A stretch of DNA of 64,000 nt from Rhodomicrobium vannielii ATCC 17100 (GCF_000166055.1 NC_014664.1:1513927-1577926); one strand, 5' to 3'; positions 48,291 through 57,378 are shown, numbered from the stretch's first letter. The notes: generated from the letters alone by a model not told the origin. Numbers and translations: made by a program.

Positions 48291-48860
48291 GTGTCTGACG
48301 GCACCGCCCGCTATCTCACCGAGCGGGCACTGGCGGAGCTGGAGAAGTTCCGGGGGCGATTGCGCCGGTCGGTTCTCGATGAAACCACAGCCCTATCGGC
48401 GGCGCTGGTGCGGCAGTTGCCGGAAGCTGGGATGACCTTGAATGGCAGGACCGCGCCGCCCGCGTCTTGGACGGGGCGGATGCTTACCCTCCATGTGTTC
48501 GTCAAGCGAACCCGCGACAGCCTGCTTCTCCTCAGCCATACGATGCTCGACCAGACCGCGCGGCAGGATGAGGACGGGCGTCCGTTCGGCTGGACGTGCT
48601 CTCTCCGGCAGGAGTTGCATGGGGCCGATCTTGCCGTTCTGCGCGCACGGGAGATTGCGGTCACCTATTCCGGGGCGCTGGGGGATGAGCCGCTGCCGGT
48701 GAAGCTTTCGGAGGCGGCGCAGGAATTTGCGGCTGCGCTGGAGGCCGGGCGGTTCGCCATCGGGGTTTCCGGGCTGGTGCAGGAGATGATGACCGCCGCG
48801 CGGCCTCTTCTGCCCCAGAAACCCGAGCACCGTTCCGGCAGATCCGGGCGCGGGCGGTGA
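48291..48860 (+). CDS. Helical protein with arginine-rich tail
   Basis: 189 residues from a GTG placed directly after the preceding TAG, with a purine-rich stretch (GAGGGGGTGGAA) as RBS. No family is recognised. It is mostly helical (RYLTERALAELEKFRGRLRR, LHVFVKRTRDSLLLLSH) and ends HRSGRSGRGR. The stop overlaps the next gene (GTGA), so 47689-49402 is one transcription unit. The frameshift upstream could reduce its translation. Confidence 0.6.
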   Translation: MSDGTARYLTERALAELEKFRGRLRRSVLDETTALSAALVRQLPEAGMTLNGRTAPPASWTGRMLTLHVFVKRTRDSLLLLSHTMLDQTARQDEDGRPFGWTCSLRQELHGADLAVLRAREIAVTYSGALGDEPLPVKLSEAAQEFAAALEAGRFAIGVSGLVQEMMTAARPLLPQKPEHRSGRSGRGR

Positions 48861-49402
48861 CGGGGCTGTGCCGTGTGAGTTCGCATCGTCACCTCAAGGG
48901 CCGCACCATTCTTTACCGCCCCAAAACGGACTTCGTTGACGCCATGACCGAGGCGCTATCGCTGCAACTCCTCCATCACTGGATGGCCCGTGAGCCGCGT
49001 CCGTTCAGGGTGCTCGCCAGTCCAACGCTGGAGGAGTTCACGGCTGCCACACGCCACATCTACCGGACGCCGGATGAGCGGCAGCGGCATTGGCAGAGCT
49101 TCTTCACGCAACGCCTGCACTCAGCGCCCGGCAAGCTGCAATCGCTCGTGCAATTCCATCCTGCCCTTGCCGAAGCGGCGGTTTCGCGGCCGCAGCTTTG
49201 GCGCATCGTTGCGCATTGCAGCGCGTTCCCGACGCCGCTCACGTGGCGGTTGATGGATCAGCCCCTACAGGAGATCTACATCGCACGAATGCCGTACGGC
49301 ATGATGGACATCGGCGTGCAAACCGAGATCACCGCCCGTTTGCATAAAGGCGTGGAGCGGCTTGATTACCGTTTTGCGACGCTGGACGAAAATGCACGGT
49401 AA
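48857..49402 (+). CDS. Hypothetical protein, last gene of the operon
   Basis: 181 residues from a GTG that overlaps the upstream stop by four nt. Composition is normal for the region and aromatic residues are frequent (LHHWMAREPRPF, HWQSFFTQRLH). No domain is recognised and it lacks the arginine tail of its neighbours. A structured repeat element starts 18 nt after the stop. Confidence 0.55.
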   Translation: MTGLCRVSSHRHLKGRTILYRPKTDFVDAMTEALSLQLLHHWMAREPRPFRVLASPTLEEFTAATRHIYRTPDERQRHWQSFFTQRLHSAPGKLQSLVQFHPALAEAAVSRPQLWRIVAHCSAFPTPLTWRLMDQPLQEIYIARMPYGMMDIGVQTEITARLHKGVERLDYRFATLDENAR

Positions 49403-49419
49403 CCAGCCAAGCTCGGGAC

Positions 49420-49530
49420 TCACCAAAAAACTGCACCCGGAAGTGGCAGGCTGCCGTTTAATGCGAGCCGCCCCGCTGGCGCTCGCGGGTTCGGGCGGCT
49501 CGAAAACGGTCACTGGGGGGATGTCCACAT
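49420..49530. repeat. Structured intergenic element, copy A
   Basis: It contains ACCAAAAAACTGC, then a 10-bp perfect stem CGAGCCGCCC / GGGCGGCTCG (49464-49473 with 49493-49502) with CCGCTGG-like loop bases, then GAAAAC and GGGGGGATG. A second copy with the same order of blocks lies at 54170-54302, with the stem preserved by base-pair exchange. It lies in a 284-nt gap before the large repetitive protein gene. Confidence 0.6.
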
Positions 49531-49686
49531 TTGCAGCCCCCCTCGTCTTTCCGGATAGGAGAAGTGGCGCAAATGCGGCTCTGTGTCCGGTAGCCCGATG
49601 TCCGGCTGGCAGCGTGAGCACACCCCCTTACTTGAAAAACTCACAGAAAGAGGTGTTTGCGGGCGATTGTGTACTAAGCTGCGGCC

Positions 49687-52600
49687 ATGAACCGATTTGG
49701 GCTGGCTATGTGTGCGGCGCTGGTGCTGGCCAGCGGTGCCGCGCATGCCGATTCTTGGGGTCAAATCCCGTTTATTTCTGCAACGCTTGGCGATATGCCG
49801 AACCGCCTGTGTATGGGCGCCCCGGACCCCGCTCATCAACACGACATCGGCTGCCCGAGCTATTCCCCCTACCTCACCAGCGGCGGGTTGCTGGGAGTGG
49901 GGACGTCTTCGCCTACGGCGACATTGCAGGTGTCTGGAAGCTTTATTGTTTCTACCAGCGCGCAAACCACTAATCCCAGTCTGTATGTGGGGACGAATGG
50001 GAATGTGGGGATTGGGACGACGGCACTGGCAGAAAAGTTGCGTATAGAGGGCAATATCAAAATGCCCGCGAATTCTTACATCGACTACGGGAGCAATTGG
50101 GCAGACGGAACTTTTTCGATCAGGAACTCGGGAACTGATATTCTTACAGTTGGTAGTACGTCCCAATTCACTTCGCATCTACCGATAAGGACTAATGACG
50201 GCGATATCTTTTTGCCCGGTTACGGTTTCCGAGACCAACAGGGCGTGGGTATGCGGCGCATAAGCTCCAACAAGCTCGGCCTCCTTACTAATTACGTTGA
50301 CTGGTTAGTTATCAATAGCACCGGCAACGTCGGCATTGGCACGGCCACTCCCACCACAGCCCTCGAAGTCTCCGGCACCATCAGCGCCACAAACCTTGTG
50401 ATCAACGGCGTCCCCATCACGGGCGGAGCGACCAGCAGTGACCGCATTACCAGCAACACCGACAACGTCACGGTCAACGGCACCACCCACACCATCAGCT
50501 TCACCACCAACGGCAGCGTGGCGAACTATTTGGATTCCTCCGGCCGCCTCGTCACTACGGGGATTTCCGTCACCACCAACCAGCTTTCGGCGACGACTGG
50601 ATATTTTTCGGGGAATGTGGGGATTGGGGTGGCTCCGACAGCATCCGGAACTTTACATGTCAAGGGAACGATTTACCGATCTAATGGAGCTTATGAATCG
50701 ACCATTGATAGTTCGGGCTTATCCATTAGCAGTCCAAATGGAACATCTTCTAACATTAGATTTACCCAAGTTGGAATTTCTGACTGGACAATAACTAATA
50801 AAGCTGGAACTGGAAGTTTGGCTTTCCAATTGTCAGGTGTGCCTCTAATGGAAATACTTCCGAGCGGCAAAATTGGCCTCGGAACCATCACCCCCACCAC
50901 CGCGCTTGAAGTCTCCGGCACCATCAGCGCCACGCACTTTGTGGGTGATGGTAGCGGCCTGACCGGCCTTGCCGCCAGCGGAGACCGCATCACCAGCGGC
51001 ACCACCGCCGTCACAGTTAACGGCGCCACCAGTACCATCAGCTTCACCACCAACAATGTCGTGACGGGGTATGTGGATTCCTCTGGCCGACTCATCACGC
51101 CGGGCATTTCCGTCACCACCAACCAGCTTTCGGCGACGACGGGGTATTTCTCGGGGTATGTGAACATCGGCAATGCCACGTCAGGAAAGCTTGGATGGAA
51201 TGGTAGCCTTAATAACTCCATATCGTTTTCACCTGGTTATACGAAAATAGCAGGCAATCCTTACATCCAACTGGGCAGTGATAGCGTATGGAGTCTCTTG
51301 GCTTATCCTACGAATACGAGTCTCAATGCTGGTGTTTTGATTCGAGCTCCAGTTGATGATAAGCCCGCGCTAGTAGTTTTTCCGAAGAATCCGACACACA
51401 CCGCTGATCTGCAACAGTGGCAGGATAGTAGTGGCAATGTGTTGGCTGAAGTTACGAATAGTGGAAGTCTCGGCATAGGCACCACCACCCCCACGGCCAC
51501 CCTGCAGGTCTCCGGCAGTTTCATCGTCTCAACCAGCGGCCAAACCACCAACCCCAGCCTGTATGTGGGGACGGATGGAAATGTGGGGATTGGAACGGCT
51601 ATTCCATCTACCACTCTATCTGTGAGCGGTACGGGCTCCTTTGGAAGTATCATAAGCTCATATGGGCTTTTGGGTAGTCTGAACAATAGCACTGGGCTTC
51701 TGCTTTCGTTAGGCGGTAACAGTGGCGGATCCAGCAGTATCGTCAGCGTACTTGGCAGTGCCAGCAATCGTCAGCCAGCTTCCGCAATTACCTTTGTGGG
51801 GACTGGCAATGTCGGTGGTTGGCAAGGAGGCGAGATCCGTTTCCAAACCATTCCTGCCGGTGATAGCAATAACTTACGCGATCGCCTTACCATCAAATCA
51901 GATGGTACCATCGGCATAGGCACTACAGCCCCCAACGCCAATCTCGAAGTCTCCGGCACCATCAGCGCCACGCACTTTGTCGGAGACGGCAGCGGGCTGA
52001 CCAATCTTTCGGTGCAGGGAGACCGCATTACCAGCGGCACCACCGCCGTCACGGTGAACAGCGCAACCAGCACCATCAGCTTCACCACCAACGGCAGCGT
52101 GGCGAATTATGTGGATTCCTCCGGCCGCCTCGTCACCACCGGGATTTCCGTCACCACCAACCAGCTTTCGGCTACGACTGCGTATTTCAGTGGAGATGTA
52201 GGAATTGGTTCGGCATTCGTGGTTCAGCAATCGCCAAATAACACAGGAACAGATAACTTCTATGCGGGTCACCAAGCTGGAGTACTGAACACGTCCGGCT
52301 ATCATAATGCCGGGGTGAGTGAGCGGGCACTCTCAGCAAATACAACCGGAAACGAGAACACGGCGTTCGGGTATATTGCACTTGGGCTTAATACAACGGG
52401 ATATTGGAATACCGGCCTTGGCGCGGGGGCGAACTACACCAATGTTTCCGGCAGCGAGAACACGGCGGTAGGCGCTGATGCGCTCAACAAGAACCTGGCA
52501 AATAACAATACTGCGGTCGGCTCGCAGGCGCTTGCAGCGAATACCACTGGCACGCTGAACGATGCCTTCGGACGAAATGCACTCAAGGCAAACACAACTG

Positions 52601-53232
52601 GCTCGAACAATGCCGCGTTTGGGGGTGGTGCACTAGGTAGTAACGTCGATGGTTCTGGTAACATCGCCATAGGTTCAGCTGCTCTAAACGGAAATATTCA
52701 TGGTAATACAAACGTTGGGATTGGAATTTACTCTCTTCTTACGTCTACCGGAAACGACAACATAGCTATTGGCAATAGCGCTGGTTCTAACCTTACGACC
52801 GGCAATGCCAATATCCTATTGGGGTTCAATGTCAATGCGCCAAGCAACACAACCTCCAACTGGCTTAATATAGGTAACATCATTTCTGGCAGTATTGCCA
52901 CTACCGGTGTCATCGGCTTCGGCGGCAGCGTAACCGTGGCAGGAACAGTTTCCGCAACCCGCTTCGTGGGAGACGGCAGCGGACTGACCGGCATTGCCAC
53001 CGGCAGCACCGACCGCATCACCAGCGGCACGGCAAGCGTGATTGCCAACCAGAACACCGGCGTGAGCGTTTCCGCGCCGATGGATGTTTCAGGGAATGTA
53101 GCCGTCTCGGGAACGGTCAGTGGCAACGCCATGCAGCTTACGGGAGCAGGAACGCCAACCTGCGACGCCGCCCATAAGGGGCTGGTGTACTACAATGACG
53201 CCGCAGGCACCATAGAAGTGTGCCGCCCGTAG
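49687..53232 (+). CDS. Large secreted repetitive protein (tail-fibre / YadA-head-like)
   Basis: 1181 residues with a signal peptide (MNRFGLAMCAALVLASGAAHA). Residues ~75-850 repeat modules of the type GNVGIGT-TPT-ALEVSGTISA, FVGDGSGLTG, ISFTTNGSVANYLDSSGRLV and SVTTNQLSATTGYFSG. Residues ~870-1040 consist of NTAxGxxAL-type repeats (ENTAVGADALNKN, NNTAVGSQALAAN) that resemble the YadA head or phage fibre folds. The end (CDAAHKGLVYYN then TIEVC) has two Cys likely to be bridged. No autotransporter barrel or sorting signal is seen, so attachment is unclear. A role as adhesin or pilus/fibre tip is inferred. No Shine-Dalgarno sequence is obvious. Confidence 0.75.
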   Translation: MNRFGLAMCAALVLASGAAHADSWGQIPFISATLGDMPNRLCMGAPDPAHQHDIGCPSYSPYLTSGGLLGVGTSSPTATLQVSGSFIVSTSAQTTNPSLYVGTNGNVGIGTTALAEKLRIEGNIKMPANSYIDYGSNWADGTFSIRNSGTDILTVGSTSQFTSHLPIRTNDGDIFLPGYGFRDQQGVGMRRISSNKLGLLTNYVDWLVINSTGNVGIGTATPTTALEVSGTISATNLVINGVPITGGATSSDRITSNTDNVTVNGTTHTISFTTNGSVANYLDSSGRLVTTGISVTTNQLSATTGYFSGNVGIGVAPTASGTLHVKGTIYRSNGAYESTIDSSGLSISSPNGTSSNIRFTQVGISDWTITNKAGTGSLAFQLSGVPLMEILPSGKIGLGTITPTTALEVSGTISATHFVGDGSGLTGLAASGDRITSGTTAVTVNGATSTISFTTNNVVTGYVDSSGRLITPGISVTTNQLSATTGYFSGYVNIGNATSGKLGWNGSLNNSISFSPGYTKIAGNPYIQLGSDSVWSLLAYPTNTSLNAGVLIRAPVDDKPALVVFPKNPTHTADLQQWQDSSGNVLAEVTNSGSLGIGTTTPTATLQVSGSFIVSTSGQTTNPSLYVGTDGNVGIGTAIPSTTLSVSGTGSFGSIISSYGLLGSLNNSTGLLLSLGGNSGGSSSIVSVLGSASNRQPASAITFVGTGNVGGWQGGEIRFQTIPAGDSNNLRDRLTIKSDGTIGIGTTAPNANLEVSGTISATHFVGDGSGLTNLSVQGDRITSGTTAVTVNSATSTISFTTNGSVANYVDSSGRLVTTGISVTTNQLSATTAYFSGDVGIGSAFVVQQSPNNTGTDNFYAGHQAGVLNTSGYHNAGVSERALSANTTGNENTAFGYIALGLNTTGYWNTGLGAGANYTNVSGSENTAVGADALNKNLANNNTAVGSQALAANTTGTLNDAFGRNALKANTTGSNNAAFGGGALGSNVDGSGNIAIGSAALNGNIHGNTNVGIGIYSLLTSTGNDNIAIGNSAGSNLTTGNANILLGFNVNAPSNTTSNWLNIGNIISGSIATTGVIGFGGSVTVAGTVSATRFVGDGSGLTGIATGSTDRITSGTASVIANQNTGVSVSAPMDVSGNVAVSGTVSGNAMQLTGAGTPTCDAAHKGLVYYNDAAGTIEVCRP
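50330..52205 (+). repeat. Three DNA-level repeats inside the large secreted-protein gene
   Basis: Units at about 50330-50610, 50872-51165 and 51906-52205 encode the module VSGTISA...LSATTGYFSG. They share long near-identical DNA, including an identical stretch from ATTTCCGTC to CAGCTTTCGG (50563-50590, 51106-51133, 52144-52171). Unique segments of different length separate them. Recombination between units could change the protein's length. Confidence 0.8.
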
Positions 53233-53304
53233 CTTTCAACCCCTCTTCCTGCCCGAACAATCGCCCGCGACAACGGTATTCATGCGCGGCAGGAAGTGAC
53301 CCCC

Positions 53305-54066
53305 TCAGATATCCATCTCAAACTGCCCGCGCTTGCCCTCACGGGCGAGAACGATAGCGGGCGCGGGCTCGGGGCCGGGTTGCGGCTGCATCTTCCGCAC
53401 GGAATCCTCCAGAAGCTTCTGCGCTTCCGGCTCGGGGAGCCAGCGGAGCTGGCCGCCGAGGATGGTGGAGGCCGTGGCCCAGCCGCCGCGCCCCTTGAGG
53501 CGCAGCGTATCGCCCCAGATGATGGTGGAATCCACATTGCGCCAGAGCAGGTTGAGCGCCGCCATCTTGGCGCAGGTGCGGTCGAGGTCCACCCCGAAAA
53601 AATACCCCTGGGGCCGAAGCGGAATGCAGGCCATGAGCATCCGCCCGCTGCCGCAGGCGGGGTCGGCGATGGAGGCCCGTTCGGGTGTGCTGTCATCGAT
53701 GAGCATGAACGCCATCATCCGGCAGAGCGGCATGGGCGAGAAATACTGCGACATGGCGCGCTCACTGCCGCCTTCGGCCTCGTAGATCTCGCCGAGATGG
53801 TCGCGGAGCGTGCCGGTCTGGTTGTCCTTGTGCATTTCCAGCTGGATGGCGCCGAGCGCATGGGCGAAGTGGTCGGCGGGGTGCTCCTTGCCCGCTTCGC
53901 GCGGGCCGTAGCGGCGGATCACCTCCATGTAGCGGTCTTCCTCGCGGGCATAGGCCGCGAGGGCGAGTTCAAGCCAGTCGTCGAACACCCGGAAGAACCG
54001 CTCGCCCGCAATTTTGCGGAGTTCCTGCGTGGCGGGATGGGGCGCGGCCATGCGCCAGTCTGGCAT
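53305..54066 (-). CDS. N6-adenine methyltransferase-like protein lacking the NPPY motif
   Basis: 253 residues. It begins with helices typical of HsdM-like or ICE-borne methylases (TQELRKIAGERFFRVFDDWL), then AMSQYFSPMPLCRMMAFML and motif I IADPACGSGRMLMA (SAM binding, about residue 140), then GVDLDRTCAKMAALNLLW. After GDTL one expects an (N/D)PP(Y/F) catalytic motif, but the sequence reads [16 protein letters not shown] instead. It may bind SAM without methylating DNA, or use another site. It converges with the large secreted-protein gene and has no restriction partner nearby. Confidence 0.75.
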   Translation of the reverse strand: MPDWRMAAPHPATQELRKIAGERFFRVFDDWLELALAAYAREEDRYMEVIRRYGPREAGKEHPADHFAHALGAIQLEMHKDNQTGTLRDHLGEIYEAEGGSERAMSQYFSPMPLCRMMAFMLIDDSTPERASIADPACGSGRMLMACIPLRPQGYFFGVDLDRTCAKMAALNLLWRNVDSTIIWGDTLRLKGRGGWATASTILGGQLRWLPEPEAQKLLEDSVRKMQPQPGPEPAPAIVLAREGKRGQFEMDI

Positions 54067-54169
54067 CCGTGCCTTTGCCGGTGAATCCCTCCGGATGTGC
54101 CGTTGCCGCCTCGGGCGGCAGCGTCATGGGGCAAATGCTGTGTCAGATGAAGGACAACCCGCCGCCCGA

Positions 54170-54302
54170 ACCCACCAAAAACCTGCCCCGGCCGAGGCAG
54201 GCGAGGCGGAGGCCGTCACGGGCCGCCCCGCTGGGCGCGGGGTGTAGGCGGCCCGTGACGGACGGCTCCGAAAACCTGCCCTTTGCCGGGGGGATGCGTC
54301 CA
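54170..54302. repeat. Structured intergenic element, copy B
   Basis: In the 513-nt gene-free stretch 54067-54579. It has the same block order as copy A: CCACCAAAAACCTGCC, a 15-bp perfect stem CCGTCACGGGCCGCC / GGCGGCCCGTGACGG (54213-54227 with 54247-54261), CCGAAAACC, then GGGGGGATG. The pair A-T in the stem of copy A is G-C here, a compensatory change. Apart from this element the stretch holds only a possible AT-rich promoter just before 54580. Confidence 0.6.
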
Positions 54303-54579
54303 AAGGGCCGATTGCGGTCATTGAACCAATTTCCGAAAATGCCTCAAGTTGTGGGTAAGCTGGCGTTCCTGCCTGCGTCGGCCCATGGCACGGAACGCGG
54401 CTTTCGCTCTTCCGCAAAATTCTTGGGCTAATTTCGGTCGCGATCCCTGGAACTCGCTCAGAGAGCGGGCACCGGCTTCCATTTCCGGGTCTCTGGGGGA
54501 GAAGCTGCCATCGTAACACCATTAGAGGCACGAATCACCTCAACCTGTTTCTTGTGCAATTCCAAATGGCTATAATTCG

Positions 54580-55482
54580 ATGCCCCTAGGCATTCCCGTC
54601 GTCTATGACTCTATTAGTGGCAATCTTGTCGAGACCAAGCTAGCCCTCGATCTCGACGACAAAGGAATCTCCCATCTTCGCGCCCGGACGCGACAAGAAC
54701 GCAGGTCAGGGGCCAGCAGATATCATTGCGGCCTTTGCCGCGATCCGCTGTACGTTTCGAACTCTGGCGGCATACCGCATTTTGCTCATTACATCGAAAG
54801 CGGCCGCCATTGTGCATGGCGCGCAGGGTCGCCCCGCAATCTTGACGAAATCAGCGCATCTAGGTTTGGTGGCAAGCCTGAGGGCAAACTACACGCTGGA
54901 TTGCTCCGCACTTTGAAGGTGCTGTGCGAGCGTTCGACCGGCTTCAGCGAGGTGGGAACTCCGAATGCCACGTTTTTCGGAATTGAAGGCACCGGCCACC
55001 GTTATCCTGACCTGCAAGCGTGCTTTCTTGAGCATCGACTTGCCTTCGAGTTTCAACCGTCAAGGACGTATCTGACTACAATTAGCGATCGAGAGATTTT
55101 TTATCGGCAAAATCGCGTATTTCTAATCTGGCTGTTTCATGATTTCGAAAATTGGAAAGGGCGGCAGACCGAACGAGACATTGTAGCTCTGAGAAGCCGC
55201 CACGCTTTTGAATTGGATGAGCAAGCAATCATTTCGACAATCGAAAGCGGAAGTCTTACGTTCAAGGCTCATTGGCAACTACCGGAATACAATGGCGCAC
55301 AGTTGAGTTGGCATTGGGAATCGCGCCTGGTGAGAATGGAAGAACTACACTTCGATGATTTCCTAGTGGAAACGCTGGCTGCGCAGCCGTGGCTCTGCGA
55401 GGCAGAACTGCTTAATATGACGCACGCAGCGCTGATAATAAAGTTCGAAAAATACTGGGCTGAGAGATTGGATTGGGGGTAG
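54580..55482 (+). pseudogene. CoiA/DUF6035-like nuclease gene, 5' part, cut by a transposon
   Basis: Residues 1-299 of the original protein, up to LDW; the stop after that comes from the transposon end. A zinc-ribbon-like YHCGLCRDPL...HFAHYIESGRHC is followed by a PD-(D/E)XK-type core HRYPDLQA...LAFEFQPS and by REIFYRQNRVFLIWLF. This is the layout of CoiA-like competence proteins and DUF6035 proteins. Removing bases 55478-59134 joins this frame exactly to the one at 59135-59682, giving about 481 residues. The ancestral gene was thus intact before insertion. It is low GC and accessory. The shortened protein might still fold but lacks its C-terminal third. Confidence 0.85.
55470..55477. repeat. 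Target-site duplication, left copy
   Basis: GGATTGGG immediately outside the left terminal repeat. The same eight bases follow the right terminal repeat at 59127-59134. Length 8 fits IS1-family transposition (usually 8-9 bp). Confidence 0.93.
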
Positions 55483-55500
55483 TGTCTCAGTTTGAAATTT
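55478..55500. repeat. Left terminal inverted repeat of the transposon
   Basis: 23 bases beginning GGTAGTGTCTCAGTTTG, perfectly complementary to 59104-59126. Weaker similarity continues inward (TTGAC shared) for about 14 more bases. Confidence 0.95.
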
Positions 55501-55592
55501 CGGTGGGTTGACACTCCATCCCAACCACCTCGTGGAATGTCTTCCAGCTTAAGTTGGATAGGCTAAAGTCATCCAAATTTGTGGGTGATTCG

Positions 55593-55991
55593 ATGCCGAA
55601 ACCAAATTCATTAGCCCTGCCTCAAGCGACAGATCAAAACGATGTTGCGGCGCTTGCGTTGCAAGCTGTCGATTCAATCGCCAACTTATCTAACCAGTAT
55701 ATGACTTATACAGCCGTCCTGCTTGGGGTTTTTGCCTTGATAGGGCTTGGTGTCGTTTTGAGTGCGGTTCGGTGGTATGCTAAGGATGCCAGCAAGAAGT
55801 GCGCCAACGAACACATGCAAAGGTACATCCAAAATGGCCAGGCAAGGGAACTATTGGCGCAACTTGTCGATGAAGCTGTTCAGAAGGAGTTCTCGACAAG
55901 AACTTTCGTGAGTGTCCGACCGCAAAGGGCACCTAAAGACGGTGGACCCCGTTTCACAGAAGACCCAAAGTCAAAGCGGAGCCAAGAATGA
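55593..55991 (+). CDS. Single-TM protein upstream of the ImmA-like protease
   Basis: 132 residues from the ATG at 55593; an open 13-codon extension upstream reaches toward the transposon end. It has one membrane helix at about residues 37-58 (YTAVLLGVFALIGLGVVLSAV) with flanking helical, polar parts and a C-terminal KDGGPRFTEDPKSKRSQE tail. No family is recognised. Its stop overlaps the protease ATG by four nt (ATGA), so the two proteins are co-translated and may work together. Cargo gene of the transposon. Confidence 0.65.
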   Translation: MPKPNSLALPQATDQNDVAALALQAVDSIANLSNQYMTYTAVLLGVFALIGLGVVLSAVRWYAKDASKKCANEHMQRYIQNGQARELLAQLVDEAVQKEFSTRTFVSVRPQRAPKDGGPRFTEDPKSKRSQE

Positions 55992-56470
55992 GCATCATCC
56001 CGTCTGAAATTTTGGCTGTGATTGGCCCAAGGCTACGTTCTTCTCCTGTTGACGTCAATGCAATTGCATCAGACCTCGGGTTGGGGATTTACGAAAGCAA
56101 TTTAGGTAACGGCATATCTGGGGTGTTAGTCCGTGAGCCAGCCTACGGGTCTCCATCTGGCTTTGTGATTTTCGTGAACAGAGATGAGCCTTACGTGCGA
56201 CAGCGGTTTACCGCAGCCCACGAGATTGGCCATTTTGTCCTGCACCGGGAACGAATTGGTCAGCGCGTTGAAGATAATTATTTGCTGAGAGCACAGGGGC
56301 TATCCAACACGCTGGAGTCTCAAGCGAATAGGTTCGCCGCAGACATCCTGATGCCCTACGAGCTTATTCAAACGCTTGTAGATCAGGGCATTAATGGCAT
56401 TGATGCTTTGGCCAATAGCTTGCAGGTCTCCCAAATCGCCTTGGCAATTCGCTTGGGGCACCCGACCTAA
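55988..56470 (+). CDS. ImmA/IrrE-family metallopeptidase
   Basis: 160 residues. The zinc site HEIGH is at 78-82 (RFTAAHEIGHFVLHRERI), followed by the downstream acidic region NRFAADILMPYELI, which is typical. ImmA-type proteases cleave a repressor or antitoxin to switch mobile-element or toxin-antitoxin genes. The usual XRE-type partner is missing; the upstream partner is a membrane protein instead. The target is therefore unknown. Its stop overlaps the transposase stop on the other strand by a few bases. Confidence 0.88.
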   Translation: MSIIPSEILAVIGPRLRSSPVDVNAIASDLGLGIYESNLGNGISGVLVREPAYGSPSGFVIFVNRDEPYVRQRFTAAHEIGHFVLHRERIGQRVEDNYLLRAQGLSNTLESQANRFAADILMPYELIQTLVDQGINGIDALANSLQVSQIALAIRLGHPT

Positions 56471-57339
56471 GCGGCCTTCTTTTTATAAGGCCCGCGCTTC
56501 TTCGGCTCACACTTCGCGGCGTCGATAAGGGCAATCACGTCATCCCAGCCCCAAAGCTTTTCGGTCAAGCCAGCGGCCATCGCGGGCGAAACCTTCAGGC
56601 TCTTATGGATGCGGACGAAATTGTAATAGACGAAGTAGAGCGCCAGAGCGTGGCAGTGGCTTTCGAATTTCTTTGAGAAGGCGTTCGTAAGCCGCGTGAA
56701 GCGGCGCATGGACATGCGCATCGTGAGGTTCTGGCGCTCCGCGTAGCTCGTGGAGATGTCCTTCTCCTTCGGGTTTCCGATCTTCGCCGTCTTCTTGATG
56801 CCGGTGCATTCTGCTGGGCTGTAGCGGCCCTTAAAGGCTTCCGGTGCGGTGCCGTACATCTTCACGAGCATCGCGTAGTCGATCTCAGACCCGAACGCGC
56901 CTTCGACCGCTTGCATGTAGACCTTGTAGCCGTCCGTGGTCATCTGGATGCGGCCATTAAGGCGCGAAGCCAGATCGTCCATGAACAGCTTGGCGAAGTC
57001 GGCATCGCGACCGCCCACGAACCAGTTGCAGATCAGCTTGCTATCCGCACAAATCGAGGTCCACGTCCACACGTCGCCAGCGAAGTCGGGAGCCTTCTCA
57101 GGAACGTTCTTTTCCTTGGCGTAGACGAAGCTCCAGATCTCATCGCACTGAATTTTCTTGCAGTTCAGGCCCTTCACGTTCTCGTCGTGATAGGCGAGGC
57201 AGGCTTCGCCCGCTTCCGCAAGGAGCTTAGCGACCGTGTTTATGGAGACGCCGACCACGCGGGAAATCGACCGCATGGAAGAGCCTTCCACCAGCATGGA
57301 GAGGATTTGGACGCGTTTCTCGTGGGGCAGTTTGTTCAT
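56467..57339 (-). CDS. IS1-family transposase
   Basis: 290 residues from the ATG at 57339 (MNKLPHEKRVQIL). An in-frame ATG at 57378 overlaps the stop of the P63C gene but would place an 18-bp palindrome inside the coding sequence. An N-terminal helix-turn-helix (GSSMRSISRVVGVSINTVAKLL) and zinc-finger-like cysteines precede the DDE core: Asp in CDEIWSFVY, Asp in TTDGYKVY and Glu in YAERQNLTMRM. The single-frame layout is that of the long IS1 variants, not the frameshifted insAB type. It should act on the terminal repeats at 55478 and 59126. Confidence 0.9.
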   Translation of the reverse strand: MNKLPHEKRVQILSMLVEGSSMRSISRVVGVSINTVAKLLAEAGEACLAYHDENVKGLNCKKIQCDEIWSFVYAKEKNVPEKAPDFAGDVWTWTSICADSKLICNWFVGGRDADFAKLFMDDLASRLNGRIQMTTDGYKVYMQAVEGAFGSEIDYAMLVKMYGTAPEAFKGRYSPAECTGIKKTAKIGNPKEKDISTSYAERQNLTMRMSMRRFTRLTNAFSKKFESHCHALALYFVYYNFVRIHKSLKVSPAMAAGLTEKLWGWDDVIALIDAAKCEPKKRGPYKKKAA

Positions 57340-57360
57340 GCCCTCAATATATGAACTTTT

Positions 57361-57378
57361 ATGCTTAGCGTCAAGCAT
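57361..57378. promoter_or_regulatory. Palindrome ATGCTT-AGCGTC-AAGCAT, copy 1
   Basis: It lies between the P63C stop region and the transposase ATG at 57339. It differs by one base from the copy at 59043-59060, which lies before the last gene of the transposon. A looser pair (AAGCAT at 58455-58460, ATGCTT at 58479-58484) lies before the P63C gene. Probably an operator for a transposon-encoded regulator. Confidence 0.6.

Noticed and set aside
54069-54431. A 120-codon plus-strand frame over the structured element
   Set aside because: It runs through the long hairpin and is Pro/Arg-rich. The stem conservation with 49420-49530 is better explained as RNA or DNA structure than as protein.
57340-57378. 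Transposase start at the ATG 57378
   Set aside because: It would put the repeated 18-bp palindrome within the coding sequence and overlap the P63C stop. The ATG at 57339 begins the conserved LPHEKR segment.
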